From assembly GCF_015218165.1 (NCBI RefSeq), contig NZ_CP048659.1, forward strand, positions 3,720,001 to 3,784,000: a stretch of 64,000 bases of DNA, read 5' to 3'. Positions 44,936 through 55,045 of the stretch are shown in pieces. This stretch comes from Acinetobacter piscicola (lineage in GTDB: Bacteria; Pseudomonadota; Gammaproteobacteria; Pseudomonadales; Moraxellaceae). The position numbers and the translations under genes are program-made. A model generated the notes under the pieces. That model ran no database searches and was not told the DNA's origin. It saw nothing but the letters and a program-made list of their open reading frames with translations. How positions within the stretch are numbered: the stretch's first letter is position 1; the number at the start of each line of letters is the position of its first letter.

Positions 44936-44973
44936 CTTAAATAAAAAGTCTCCGACAAACCCGGTACGGTTCA

Positions 44974-45425
44974 CTTGGTGCATTTGGTGCTGTTATATCT
45001 TTACCAGAATTATGACTGATATCTGTATTCGCGATATAAGCAACCGTTCCTATTGCACCCGCAATACCTGCGATAAATGGCAATGTCCCTTCTACAGAAT
45101 CATATAATAAGGGTTCAACATTATCTAAGCCTGCATAATTAATCGTTTCTAACGAAACATTATTTAAGTCATTAAATTGAACCCAAAGTAACTCATTATT
45201 ATTTTCTAAAACTAAACTATTATCTAAGGTAAAGAAGTTTTCGATTTGAATCACTTCTCCAGTATCAAGTGTGATAATTAAATGATCACCCTCTCTCATC
45301 ATATTTTTAATTTGCTCTTTGCTATATTTTAGTACTACAACAGAAGGAGCTTGAACTGAAAAACTTGAGCTGGTTACTAGCGATAAATTTCCAGTATCCT
45401 TAGATACTATTGATATATTTTCCAT
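44974..45425 (-). pseudogene. N-terminal stub of a Bap-type giant adhesin
   Basis: About 150 residues remain (MENISIVSKDTGNLSLVT … VKYSKEQIKNMMREGDHLII-type pattern … ITAPNAPSE). This is the BapA prefix-like start of large biofilm adhesins exported by type I secretion; the residues after DITAPNAPSE would have been the first Ig-like repeat, a sequence that usually recurs dozens of times. The IS cuts it there. The terminal export signal and all repeats are gone. It is transcribed in the same direction as the type I secretion operon upstream of it. Confidence 0.82.
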
Positions 45426-45930
45426 TCTTCCACCGTTATCAGAAAATACTGATTTTAAAAATTATTGAAATCCTACCATGCAACTATGATTTTAAAATCA
45501 CATAATAATTTTATGATTTAAAATTAATAAATATTATGTGAAATTTAATTAAATATTTAAAACTTCTACATCAAATTAATAAAAAACTAAAATATATATT
45601 AAATATATTTTTATTTTTATTTTTTAAAATCAATTAATTGGAAAAAATATTCATATAAAAATGATTTTATTTAATTTATCTAAAATTATTATTAAATATT
45701 TATTTATATTATTTTTTAAAAATTTTATGTTAAATTTTATTAAAACAATAATGTGAAAAATATCACAATAAAAAATATTATAATACCATAGAACACATTA
45801 ATCAAAATAAATGTAAATTTTATTTGTAATGCAAAAATTGCATTTAAAGTAAAAGTTGGAGAAATATTTTTATATAATTTTAATCAAAAAAAGCCAGTAT
45901 TTAATACTGGCTTTCTCATCCATTAAGTAC
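45426..45930. other. AT-rich gap between adhesin stub and secretion operon
   Basis: About 500 bases of extreme AT content with long A/T runs and no supported gene. It would have contained the promoter of the giant adhesin and contains the terminator of the secretion operon at 45890–45914. High AT DNA before adhesin genes is typical of H-NS silencing (inference). Confidence 0.5.
45890..45914 (-). terminator. Terminator of the type I secretion operon
   Basis: AAAGCCAGTATT and AATACTGGCTTT flank a single T (45890–45914), followed on the minus strand by T-rich sequence. It lies 17 bases after the stop of the HlyD-type gene. Confidence 0.8.
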
Positions 45931-47166
45931 TTATCTTTCTCTTAATGCTTCTTGTGCTTTATTAAATGGTTTAAGTAAATATTCCATAATTGTTTTTTGT
46001 CCTGTACGGATATCGACTGTTGCCACCATACCCGGTGTAATCGCAAATGATTGCCCCGCTTTGTTCACTAATTTATCAACATCTGTACGAATATAAACAC
46101 GATAATAAAATTGATCTTGCTTTACTTCATCTCGAATGGTATCAGGAGAAATCACCACAACTTTACCCGCTAAACCGCCATAAATTGAGTAATCATAGGC
46201 TGTAATTTTCACGAGGGCTGCTTGTCCAGGATGAATAAATGCAATATCTCTTGGTGAAATACGGGCTTCGATCAGTAACTTTTCATCCAAAGGAACCAAA
46301 GTCATGAGTTTGCCATTTTGTGGAATCACCCCACCAATCGTCGTAATTGCTAACTCTTTGACTACAGCACGCACAGGCGCATAGAAAACAGAACGTTTAA
46401 CTGAGTCATTTCGTCCTGTCACCACTTGCTGTAAAGACTTAATATCCGCATTGGCTTTGGCAAGTTCTTCACGCGCTTTTACGTAATAATCATTACGCTT
46501 GTCATTGATTTGGTTTTCAAAATTATTAATATCACGCTTTAAGCGTAATACTTCAACTTCAGATGCAGCACCTTTTGCAACCAAAGGTTCAGTCATTTGT
46601 AATTCATTTTGAACTAAAGACAAAGCATGTCTTAAACCTGCAATCGACTCCTCTAAATTTGAGCGTCTAGAGCTGTAGAGCGCTGTTTCTTCATTGACTA
46701 AGTTTGGAATATCACGCACCTCTTTTGGAAAGCTCAGACGTGTTCCATTTACTTCAGCTTCTAAACGTGCCGCTGTTGCTTGCATCGCACGTAATTTACT
46801 CAAACTTTCACCGACTTGTGATTCAAAGCGCGTCGGGTCAATTTGTGCAAGAATCTGCCCTTTTTCAACAATATCACCTTCTTTCACTTCAAGTTTGGTC
46901 ACCACACCACCATCTAAAGATTGAATAGTTTGCTCTTTCGATGATGGAATCACCTTGCCAGTACCAGTCGAGACCTCTTCTAGCTTGAACATACATGCCC
47001 AAACAATAAAAGCAGCCAAACCAAGCGCCACAATCCAAATGACTAAACTAGCTTTGGGTAGAGGAGGCTCAGAAAATTTAAGTGCAGAAGGATTACTTGG
47101 ACGCTTTAATGTATCGAAGCCATTGTCTTGTTTTGTATTATTTTCAGGTAATTGTGCTGAACTCAT
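45931..47166 (-). CDS. Type I secretion periplasmic adaptor (HlyD family)
   Basis: One membrane helix near the N-terminus (LVIWIVALGLAAFIVWACMF) is followed by a biotinyl-lipoyl-like segment (LDGGVVTKLEVKEGDIVEKG), a long coiled coil and the C-terminal half-barrel with VVISPDTIRDEVKQDQFYY. The 411 residues fit HlyD/LapC adaptors, which join the inner-membrane ABC exporter to TolC. Its start overlaps the end of the ABC gene (ATGA). Confidence 0.93.
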   Translation of the reverse strand: MSSAQLPENNTKQDNGFDTLKRPSNPSALKFSEPPLPKASLVIWIVALGLAAFIVWACMFKLEEVSTGTGKVIPSSKEQTIQSLDGGVVTKLEVKEGDIVEKGQILAQIDPTRFESQVGESLSKLRAMQATAARLEAEVNGTRLSFPKEVRDIPNLVNEETALYSSRRSNLEESIAGLRHALSLVQNELQMTEPLVAKGAASEVEVLRLKRDINNFENQINDKRNDYYVKAREELAKANADIKSLQQVVTGRNDSVKRSVFYAPVRAVVKELAITTIGGVIPQNGKLMTLVPLDEKLLIEARISPRDIAFIHPGQAALVKITAYDYSIYGGLAGKVVVISPDTIRDEVKQDQFYYRVYIRTDVDKLVNKAGQSFAITPGMVATVDIRTGQKTIMEYLLKPFNKAQEALRER

Positions 47167-49292
47167 ACTGAAGTGCCTCCTGCATTATTTTGATGCGGAT
47201 TCAAAATTTCATCACGAGGACCATCTTTCACAATTTTTCCATCATGAATCACAATAATACGATCGACCAACTGTAATACAGCAGGACGATGGGTTGCCAC
47301 GATCAAGGTACGATGTCCTGACCATTGTTTTAAATGTTCAATCAAACTACGTTCAGATACATCATCCAATGCTGCTGTAGGCTCATCGAGTAATAAAATA
47401 TTTGGATTACGTAAAATAGAGCGGGTTAATAACAAAGACTGTCGTTGACCACCTGAAAAACCAGCGCCACCTTCTAATATAATATGATCTAAACCTTCCT
47501 TTTTCTGTTCTACAATATCGAGTGCATTAGTAATTTTTAAGGCATTGAGAATATCTTGATCGGTAGCTAATGGAGCACCCAAGGTTAAATTCTCGCGAAT
47601 CGTCCCGTAAAAAAGTTGTGCATTTTGATTCAATAAAGTCATATCACGACGAATATCATCAGGGTCAATCAAAGATTGATCTACCCCATCAAGGCTAATT
47701 TTACCTTGCTCTGGACTTTGCATACCTGACAATAATTGCAATAGGGTTGATTTGCCTGCCCCATTTCGACCTAAAATTGCGATTTTCTCACCAGCATTAA
47801 TTTTGAGCTGAGGGATTAACAAAGATGGACGAGAATCATCTTCAGTATACTTAAACATCACCCCTTTAAACTCATAATCACCTAAAATCACTTTACGATG
47901 AATCAGTTGTGCACGATCAGGGCGATCCACAGGTTTTTTCATTAATTCATCCAAACCCTGTTTTGCCACTTTGGCTTGCTGCCAACGCCCTAATACCCCT
48001 GTAATTTGCGCAATCGGTGCAAGCATACGTGAGGATAAAATTGAACATGCCACCAATGCACCAGTGGTCATATCCCCTTTCATCACCGCAAAACAGCCAA
48101 CCAATACTACAATCGCATAGGCTAAACCTTGAATTTTCTGCGTCCACGCATTGAGCCAACCTGTGATTTTACGTTGACGCATACTAATGTCAGCAGACAC
48201 TTCATTCATGTGATTCCACTGATTTTGAAATCTTGCTTCGGCACGTAATAATTTAATATCTTCAATCCCTTGTACCGCTTCAACTAAAATTGCATTTCGA
48301 ATAGCACCTTCACGCATACCTTCTTGTGCAAGTTGTGCAAGCTTTTTCTGCGCCATAAAACCTGGAATAATCATGAGAGGAACGACAAATAACATAACCC
48401 AAAATAGGTTACCGCCGATAATCCAAAAAATTGCAAGGAACAATAAGAAGAAAGGTAAATCTGCCATTGCACTGATGGTGGTCGAAGTCACTAACTCACG
48501 CACACCTTCTAATTCACGAATCTGTGAAATAAAAGAACCCGTAGATTTAGAACGATCTTTATTCCGAATACGTAAGGCATGCCCAAAAACCCGATCTGAA
48601 ATTTTTAAATCAGCACGTTTACCAATAATGTCCGATAAATACACGCGTGCAACACGCAAGGTAAATTCGAAAATAGCCGCAATCAGTACACCACCTGCCA
48701 ATACCCATAAAGTTGGAATCGACTGCGAAGGCACTACACGGTCATATACTTGCATCGAAAAGACAATAGTCGCTAACGCCAAAATATTTGCGACCATGGA
48801 AGCCACCATAATATCGGTATAACGCTTCCAATCTTTTAATACGATGTTCCAAAACCAACTTTGCTCATAAGGTTTAATGTACTCATCTACACGAGCATCA
48901 GGAATGGAACTTTCAGGACGAAAAATAAAAATCTGTTTCGCATTTTCCTGTAGTGCTTTTAACGTAAATGTCTGAGATAAACCTTGATCACCACTGAGTT
49001 GTAAACTAGCATTACCTTGCTGATCGACCTTTTCAATCACAGCGACTTGACCATCTTTAAACTCAATGACCACAGGTAAACGCCAAGGATTCAGTACATC
49101 TTTTGAAAAATCAGCACGGCGATAATTTAAACCCAATTGTTTGGTGACGATTTGCAATAAATCATCAATATTCTGATACTTATTCCAATCCAATTGTAGG
49201 CGTATCTGCTCTTCTGAGGGCTGAATACGATAATGTTGGGCAACCGTTAATAGGGCTTGTAGCCAAGGTTGATAATTGAGTGTCTGGTTCAT
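47163..49292 (-). CDS. Type I secretion ABC exporter (LapB/RTX type)
   Basis: This 709-residue protein has an N-terminal domain of about 130 residues resembling an inactive C39 peptidase (no catalytic Cys seen), six membrane helices, and an ATPase domain: Walker A GRNGAGKSTLL near residue 506, signature GFSGGQRQSLLL, Walker B ILLLDEPTAALDD. It exports large unfolded adhesins. It is translationally coupled to both neighbours. Confidence 0.94.
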   Translation of the reverse strand: MNQTLNYQPWLQALLTVAQHYRIQPSEEQIRLQLDWNKYQNIDDLLQIVTKQLGLNYRRADFSKDVLNPWRLPVVIEFKDGQVAVIEKVDQQGNASLQLSGDQGLSQTFTLKALQENAKQIFIFRPESSIPDARVDEYIKPYEQSWFWNIVLKDWKRYTDIMVASMVANILALATIVFSMQVYDRVVPSQSIPTLWVLAGGVLIAAIFEFTLRVARVYLSDIIGKRADLKISDRVFGHALRIRNKDRSKSTGSFISQIRELEGVRELVTSTTISAMADLPFFLLFLAIFWIIGGNLFWVMLFVVPLMIIPGFMAQKKLAQLAQEGMREGAIRNAILVEAVQGIEDIKLLRAEARFQNQWNHMNEVSADISMRQRKITGWLNAWTQKIQGLAYAIVVLVGCFAVMKGDMTTGALVACSILSSRMLAPIAQITGVLGRWQQAKVAKQGLDELMKKPVDRPDRAQLIHRKVILGDYEFKGVMFKYTEDDSRPSLLIPQLKINAGEKIAILGRNGAGKSTLLQLLSGMQSPEQGKISLDGVDQSLIDPDDIRRDMTLLNQNAQLFYGTIRENLTLGAPLATDQDILNALKITNALDIVEQKKEGLDHIILEGGAGFSGGQRQSLLLTRSILRNPNILLLDEPTAALDDVSERSLIEHLKQWSGHRTLIVATHRPAVLQLVDRIIVIHDGKIVKDGPRDEILNPHQNNAGGTSV

Positions 49293-50815
49293 TGCTGTAC
49301 TTCAAACCCTTGAATTTTCGTATTATTAAGTTGGTAAATATCTCGACTCTTACCCATCACATTGATATACATTGCAAGTGTGTCATAAATGTCGTAGCGA
49401 GCAGATTCACGTTCAGCCCGAGAACTATGGAAAGACTGTTCAGAACTCAACAAATCTAAAATCGAACGTTTGCCCAATTTGTATTGTTCTTCGTATAGCT
49501 CACGAGTTTTTGCTGTTGAACGTTCACGGTCAATTAACACCCAAATTTGCTTGTCCATATTTTCAATATTTTCACGCGCAATTTGGCTTGAATCCATAAT
49601 ATTTAAATAAGTTGCATTCAGCTTAGAACGAGCAGCTTGCTCTGCATAAGCAGCAGAACGAATCTGAGAGCTGACAGCCCCTCCTTGATAAAAATTACTC
49701 GTCATCGAGATACCAATCGAACTATCAGTATCGTCTTGTTTTCCTGTGCTTGGATTTTTACCATTCAATGCCTGATTTAAAGAGGCAGTTAATGAAACCG
49801 TTGGATAACGACTGAGTTCTGTTTGTTTTTTCTGACTTTTGGCAATTTCAATTTCAGCTTGTGCTGCAATCATACTAGGAATAGTATTTAACTGTGGAGC
49901 ATTATAAAGATCTGATTTCTTTAAAAATTCATCATGAATAATAAAATCTGTACGACTGACATCAAAACCTAATAAAGTTTTTAATTTTTGTTCTTCTTGG
50001 CGCAATTTATTTTGCTGTGTTAATAAATAGGTTTTTGCATATTCGACATAACTTTGTGCTTGCACAGGATCGGCATAGCTACTAATTCCTGCTTCTGAAC
50101 GCAAACGGGCAATTTCATGCAAACGGCTCACGCCCTTCACTTGATCTTGTGCGATATTCAACAATACCCGATAACGTAATACTGCGATGATCGAACGGGC
50201 TGTTTCCGTAGCAATCTCATCAATATTTAACAAAACATTGGCTTGTTCAGCTTCCAATTTATTTTTTTGCGTATCGACACTCGATTTCACTTTACCAAAG
50301 TCATAAAGCAATTGGTTGGCTTCAATCGTATATAACTGACGTCCCCGATCACTTGAGGTAAAATCACCTGTATTCAAACCTGCCTTTAACTGTGGATAAT
50401 ATTGCGCTTTGGCTACATCAATATTGGCATTTTGTGCCGCTAAATTGGCTAATGCTTGAGAAATTACAGGATTACGTTTCACCGCAATCTGTACTGCTTC
50501 TTGTAAATTTAAATGGCTCTGTACTTCAGCCGTATGCTCAAATGCCGTAGTATCCATGTCAGAACTGACTCCCACTACAGGTAATTGCTGATAGATTGGA
50601 TCAGGCTGAACTTGAAAATTAGACAACTGACTCAATTGTACCGTACTAAAAGAATCATCTGTTTTAGGACGAATAAAATTGGCAATATTTTTTTGCATAT
50701 CTTGCAAATAACCAGATTGAGTTTCCGCATAAACAACACTGTTTAAACACAAACTCAGCCCAATACAAGCATTCATTTTTTTAAGAGAAAATGTGAAATA
50801 TTTCGCTTTACACAT
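49289..50815 (-). CDS. TolC-family outer-membrane channel of the type I system
   Basis: This 508-residue outer-membrane efflux protein has two OEP repeats: LQEAVQIAVKRNPVISQALA and the later RYPTVSLTASLNQALNG/SSIGISMTSNFYQGGAVSSQ, with RSILDLLSSEQSFHSSRAE. The signal peptide is near MNACIGLSLCLNSVVYA, so the true start may be a few codons into the frame. It is the first gene of the operon TolC–ABC–HlyD. Confidence 0.92.
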   Translation of the reverse strand: MCKAKYFTFSLKKMNACIGLSLCLNSVVYAETQSGYLQDMQKNIANFIRPKTDDSFSTVQLSQLSNFQVQPDPIYQQLPVVGVSSDMDTTAFEHTAEVQSHLNLQEAVQIAVKRNPVISQALANLAAQNANIDVAKAQYYPQLKAGLNTGDFTSSDRGRQLYTIEANQLLYDFGKVKSSVDTQKNKLEAEQANVLLNIDEIATETARSIIAVLRYRVLLNIAQDQVKGVSRLHEIARLRSEAGISSYADPVQAQSYVEYAKTYLLTQQNKLRQEEQKLKTLLGFDVSRTDFIIHDEFLKKSDLYNAPQLNTIPSMIAAQAEIEIAKSQKKQTELSRYPTVSLTASLNQALNGKNPSTGKQDDTDSSIGISMTSNFYQGGAVSSQIRSAAYAEQAARSKLNATYLNIMDSSQIARENIENMDKQIWVLIDRERSTAKTRELYEEQYKLGKRSILDLLSSEQSFHSSRAERESARYDIYDTLAMYINVMGKSRDIYQLNNTKIQGFEVQQ

Positions 50816-51421
50816 GTGTAAACTGTACCTAGAGATAATATTGAATTCTCCGTAATGCTTAAATCTTCGATATTTTTTGATGTAATATTACGCACGCATC
50901 TAAAAACAATAAAAGACTTTTCTGATCACAGTTCAATTTTGCAAACAGTTTAGCCAAGAAGCACTAACATCGAAATCAATATCATGATTATCAATTTAAA
51001 AATCAATTCAGCAAAATCTCACCGATTAAATCATAAATAGCTTAAAATAAAACTCAAAGTTTGAATATTTATTAGACTTTAAAATATTTTCTCAAACTAA
51101 TATTCATTTTTATTAAAAATTGTGACAAAAATCATTATAAATAAATGTTTATTATTTTTATAATAAGATGTTTTAATGTTATTTAAAAGTTTAAATAGAT
51201 TAAAAATTGTACATCAATATTATTTATATCAAGGATTTGACATGCTGAAAAACTTATAATTTAACGACCTTTAAAAAGCATTAATAGGTTAATAATAATT
51301 ATTTATTCTAAATACATTTTTATTTAAATATATATAATACCTTGTCATAATAAAAACAAACATTATTATATATTTACCCATCATTCATTTTATATTAAAG
51401 GTTCAATAAAATAGATCATTT
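50816..51421. other. AT-rich intergenic region, no gene seen
   Basis: About 600 bases between divergent genes (TolC minus, DUF523 plus). It is strongly AT-rich with many stops in all frames; it should hold two promoters but no specific element can be supported. Confidence 0.5.
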
Positions 51422-51889
51422 ATGAAATATTTAATCAGTGCATGTCTCATAGGTGAAAATGTCCGTTACGATGCAAAAAATTGCCTCCAACAACAACTCA
51501 AACAACTGATTGAACAACAAAAAGCTGTGTATATTTGTCCTGAAGTGACAGGAGGTTTATCCATCCCTCGTTTAGCAGCAGAAATTCAAGGTGGCGATGG
51601 TGTGGACGTCTGGACAGGAAAAGCAAAAGTCATCACTTTAGCAGGACAAGATGTGAGCGCTGAATTTATACAAGGTGCAAAAGCAACTTTAGCCTTGGCA
51701 CAGCAACATCAAGTCACCCATGTGATTTTAAAATCTAACAGTCCATCATGCGGATCAACGCTGATTTATGATGGTTCATTTACAGGACAAAAAATTCAAG
51801 GCGTGGGTGTCACAACAGCCTTATTGCAACAGCATGGTTTTGTGGTCATGACTGAAAATGAATTTCTCAGTCAACTCCTGTCATCATAA
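51422..51889 (+). CDS. DUF523-family protein
   Basis: YLISACLIGENVRYDAKNC at the start, YICPEVTGGLSIPRLAAEIQ and ILKSNSPSCGS are the DUF523 signatures, with three conserved cysteines that probably bind a metal or cluster. At 155 residues it is the normal single-domain length. The biochemical role of the family is not established. It stands alone on the plus strand. Confidence 0.9.
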   Translation: MKYLISACLIGENVRYDAKNCLQQQLKQLIEQQKAVYICPEVTGGLSIPRLAAEIQGGDGVDVWTGKAKVITLAGQDVSAEFIQGAKATLALAQQHQVTHVILKSNSPSCGSTLIYDGSFTGQKIQGVGVTTALLQQHGFVVMTENEFLSQLLSS

Positions 51890-51907
51890 AAGCGTTTATT
51901 CTACTCA

Positions 51908-51931
51908 TAAAAAAGAGCGCACAATGCGCTC
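51908..51931 (-). terminator. Terminator after BASS-family gene
   Basis: GAGCGCA (51915–51921), loop CAA, TGCGCTC (51925–51931); on the minus strand TTTTTTA follows. It serves the symporter gene ending at 51955. Confidence 0.8.
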
Positions 51932-51954
51932 CATCAACCACGAATATCTAGCGA

Positions 51955-52914
51955 CTAAACTGATTCTTCACTCGCTACATCTGGCATTTTTTTACTCGCC
52001 CAATACGTTGCCAATGCAGGGCCTGAAATATTATGCCACAAGCTGAAAATAGCACTTGGCACAGCCGTCACAGGAGATGCTGCAAAGTGTACCGCAGCCA
52101 GTGCTACCCCTAAACCTGAATTTTGCATTCCGACTTCAACAGCAACGGCTTTACAGTCAGCATAAGACAATTGAAAGAAACGACCTGCCCAAAAACCCAA
52201 TAAATAGCCCAAACCATTATGTAAAACCACCACAGCTAAAATCAAAGCGCCAGACTGTAAAATCGCAGCTTTACTGCCTGCAATAATGGCTGCCACGATC
52301 GCCACAATTGCGAAGACCGAAATCAAAGGCATCACTTGAATATAGTGCTCGACTTTTTGTTTTAAAATTGAGCGAGCGACAAGCCCTAAAACAATTGGCA
52401 ATAACACCACTTGTAAAATAGAACTAAACATAGATGCAGCATCAATCTGTAACCATTGGCTCGCCAAAAGATAAAAAATCGCAGGTGTTAAAATAGGCGC
52501 AAGCAACGTAGAAACTGATGTACATGCCACAGACAATGCGGTATTGCCCTTTGCCATATAAGTAATCACATTCGATGCCGTTCCCCCAGGACAACAGCCC
52601 ACCAAAATGACCCCTACCGCAATCTCTGGCGGTAATTGGAATAACTTACACAGCAGATAAGCCAAACTTGGCATCACAATAAATTGAGCCAATACACCGA
52701 TACAGACTGCTTTCGGACTTTGCAAAACGCCTTTAAAATCATTTAAGGTCATGGTCATGCCCATACCAAACATGATGATGCCCAACATCCATGTGATATA
52801 AGCTTTTAGCCAGACAAAAGCATCTGGTGCAAGCATGGCAATGCCTGCAAAAAGAACCACCCATAGCGCAAAAGTTTTTTGAATAAATTGGGTAAAACGC
52901 AAAAATGCTGTCAT
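51955..52914 (-). CDS. Bile acid:sodium symporter (BASS) family transporter
   Basis: About 319 residues with nine or ten hydrophobic helices. [20 protein letters not shown] is the BASS signature with the Gly-Gly turn, and [20 protein letters not shown] the second conserved crossover. The start at 52914 has AGGGATG upstream; an in-frame TTG lies ten codons earlier. The substrate is probably an organic anion; this cannot be told from sequence. Confidence 0.9.
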   Translation of the reverse strand: MTAFLRFTQFIQKTFALWVVLFAGIAMLAPDAFVWLKAYITWMLGIIMFGMGMTMTLNDFKGVLQSPKAVCIGVLAQFIVMPSLAYLLCKLFQLPPEIAVGVILVGCCPGGTASNVITYMAKGNTALSVACTSVSTLLAPILTPAIFYLLASQWLQIDAASMFSSILQVVLLPIVLGLVARSILKQKVEHYIQVMPLISVFAIVAIVAAIIAGSKAAILQSGALILAVVVLHNGLGYLLGFWAGRFFQLSYADCKAVAVEVGMQNSGLGVALAAVHFAASPVTAVPSAIFSLWHNISGPALATYWASKKMPDVASEESV

Positions 52915-53042
52915 CAAAATCATCCCTAATTTATCGTTTTTCAACCAAAATTAACCAACATATTCAGTATAAATATATTGAAAACTGCAACAAAATACAG
53001 CATTGCACTTTCTGATTAAAATGAAATGTAGAATTTTTCAGT

Positions 53043-53678
53043 TCAATGATCTTCAGACTGTAAAATATGCTTAGAGACCGTACGCTTTACACCCTTCGCA
53101 AGCATTTCTTGCCATGCATGTTGCAATGAACCCTGTAAATCAATCGCTTTGGTTGCATCTGAAATCACATAGGTTTCAAAACCAAGTTGAGCAGCATCCA
53201 TTGCTGACCACGCCACGCAAAAATCTGTTGCAATGCCCACGAGATACACTGTTTCTATTTTTCTTTCTTTTAAATAACCGGCCAAACCTGTGGTGGTTTT
53301 TCGATCTGCTTCCATAAAAGCTGAATAACTATCAATCTGAACATTCATCCCTTTACGTACAATCAATTGCGCCGTATTGGTATTTAAATCAGGATGAAAA
53401 TCAGCATCTTGTGTACCTTGCACACAATGACTTGGCCATAAAACTTGTGTGCCATAATCAACCTGAATGGTATCATAAGCTTGTTGATCAGGATGATTTT
53501 CAGCAAAAGAAATATGATTTTCGGGATGCCAATCCTGTGTCAAAATAACATGGTCAAATTTCTCAATCAGTTGATTCACCAGTGGAATAATTTGCTCTGC
53601 ATGAGCAACGGCTAAATTTCCACCTGACGTAAATCCATTTTGTACATCAACGACGATCAGTGCTGAATTCTTTGGCAT
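53043..53678 (-). CDS. pncA: Nicotinamidase
   Basis: This 211-residue cysteine hydrolase has the full PncA set: VVDVQNGF with the catalytic Asp, TQDWHPENHISFA with metal ligands, WPSHCVQGTQDADFH, and VGIATDFCVAWSAMDAAQLG with the nucleophile Cys. It deamidates nicotinamide to nicotinate for NAD salvage. It stands as a single gene. Confidence 0.95.
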   Translation of the reverse strand: MPKNSALIVVDVQNGFTSGGNLAVAHAEQIIPLVNQLIEKFDHVILTQDWHPENHISFAENHPDQQAYDTIQVDYGTQVLWPSHCVQGTQDADFHPDLNTNTAQLIVRKGMNVQIDSYSAFMEADRKTTTGLAGYLKERKIETVYLVGIATDFCVAWSAMDAAQLGFETYVISDATKAIDLQGSLQHAWQEMLAKGVKRTVSKHILQSEDH

Positions 53679-53774
53679 AGTATCTATCTTAAAATCCTGT
53701 TTCAGCTCACTTTAACATATCGTAAAAATCAGCGTGAATTGCAACATCGCCACATTTTCAACAAATTTAGACAA

Positions 53775-53801
53775 TAAAAAAACTCGCATTACTGCGAGTT
53801 T
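53775..53801 (-). terminator. Terminator after the MFS gene
   Basis: AAACTCGCA (53780–53788), loop TTAC, TGCGAGTTT (53793–53801). T-runs follow on both strands; it serves the MFS gene that ends at 53834. Confidence 0.8.
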
Positions 53802-53833
53802 TATTTTAAACAAACACAGCTTAAATCATCTGT

Positions 53834-55045
53834 TTAAGCATTTAAACGACGGGTCAAAATCAACATAAAAATTGCAGAAATCACAATACATGGAATTGCA
53901 GCGGAAATCACACCTGCTGCCCCAAAACCTGCGGCAAGTAACTGACCTGCAATCGTCGGACCCAGCATTGCCCCAATACGCCCTACGGCAGAAGCCATAC
54001 CGACACCTGTGCCACGTACTTCTGTTGGATAAACAATACTGCCAAAAGCATACAAGACACCCTGACAACCAATCACAAATGCACCGACTAATGCGGAAGC
54101 TAGATACATTTGTGTGAGTGAACCTGCTGCATTTAAAGCGAACAATCCTGCCAAAATACCGCCATACATCAAAGTAATCACATAGGCTTTTTTCCAACGG
54201 TCAGTTAACATGCCTAAAATCACGGTGCCAATCGTTGCACTCACCATGAAATAGAACTGTGCTGTTGCGCCTTCTTTACGGGTAAAACCAAGTTCAGTAA
54301 ACAATGATGGTAACCAACTCAACATGATGTAAACCACCATTAAGGTAAAGAAGTAACTCACCCAAATCAGCACTGTACGCGCCAAATTCTGTGCATTAAA
54401 TAAATCTTTAAATGATGCTTGTGGTTCAGCCACTGCTGTCCCTACTTTTTCTTGTGCTTTTAAATATTCCTTAGACTCAGGCAAAAATAAAATCATGATT
54501 GGAATAACAATGATCGGCAACAAACCACCCAAATAGAAAATATTTTTCCACTCAGCACCAAAATTCGTACTCGCCACCAAAGATAAAATTGCAGCGCCCA
54601 CAGGCATACCACAATACATCAAGCCCACCGCACGACCACGATTTTCAGGTGTGACCGCTTCTGATGCCAAAGTAATCAAAATCGGCATTGCAGCACCAAG
54701 ACCCGCTCCTGCAAGAAAACGCACGGCTAATAAACTATTAAAACTATTGACCCATACGGTACATAAAGTAAAGATTGCAAAAATTGCAGTCGACCAAATC
54801 AGAACTTTTTTACGCCCAATACGATCAGCGAAACGCCCACCAATCAAAGCACCAGGGAGTAATCCCAAAATACCAGCACTAAAAAACACCCCCAGTTGTG
54901 AACTATCTAAGGCGAAATGTTCACGAATCCCTGCTGCGGCAATACCTGCGGCTTGAATATCCAAACCTTCAATTACCGCAATCAAAAAACAGATCAGTAC
55001 GGTAATCGTGGCATGCTTTTTATCTAAAATATGGGATTGCGCCAT
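53834..55045 (-). CDS. MFS aromatic-acid:proton symporter (MhpT/PcaK type)
   Basis: Twelve helices in 403 residues; the first is VLICFLIAVIEGLDIQAAGI, with the Asp typical of AAHS transporters; GGRFADRIGRKKVLIWS is the MFS loop 2–3 motif, and RGRAVGLMYCGMPVG follows in the fifth helix region. The family imports hydroxylated aromatic acids. It is separate from the aromatic genes of the decayed region but may serve the same metabolism. Confidence 0.88.
   Translation of the reverse strand: MAQSHILDKKHATITVLICFLIAVIEGLDIQAAGIAAAGIREHFALDSSQLGVFFSAGILGLLPGALIGGRFADRIGRKKVLIWSTAIFAIFTLCTVWVNSFNSLLAVRFLAGAGLGAAMPILITLASEAVTPENRGRAVGLMYCGMPVGAAILSLVASTNFGAEWKNIFYLGGLLPIIVIPIMILFLPESKEYLKAQEKVGTAVAEPQASFKDLFNAQNLARTVLIWVSYFFTLMVVYIMLSWLPSLFTELGFTRKEGATAQFYFMVSATIGTVILGMLTDRWKKAYVITLMYGGILAGLFALNAAGSLTQMYLASALVGAFVIGCQGVLYAFGSIVYPTEVRGTGVGMASAVGRIGAMLGPTIAGQLLAAGFGAAGVISAAIPCIVISAIFMLILTRRLNA

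Larger units (their letters stand above)
43666..44973 (+). mobile_element. IS3-family insertion sequence, copy 2 (1308 bp)
   Basis: It has the same length, terminal repeats and proteins as copy 1, but is inverted. The flanks (…TTCAAAC before, CTTGGTG… after) show no 3-base duplication, and the two interrupted genes are unrelated (aldehyde dehydrogenase and a Bap-type adhesin). The simplest reading is a deletion between two IS copies, or one mediated by the IS, that removed everything between those genes. Confidence 0.95.

Noticed and set aside
7077..44973. The two IS copies forming a composite transposon that moved the island
   Set aside because: The AAT duplication of copy 1 is complete within one gene and copy 2 lies outside the integrase-defined island, so the pair does not mark a transposed unit.
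53826..54197. 123-codon minus-strand frame overlapping the end of the MFS gene
   Set aside because: It is in another frame of a clear transporter gene and has the Cys/Arg-rich composition of a frame shadow.
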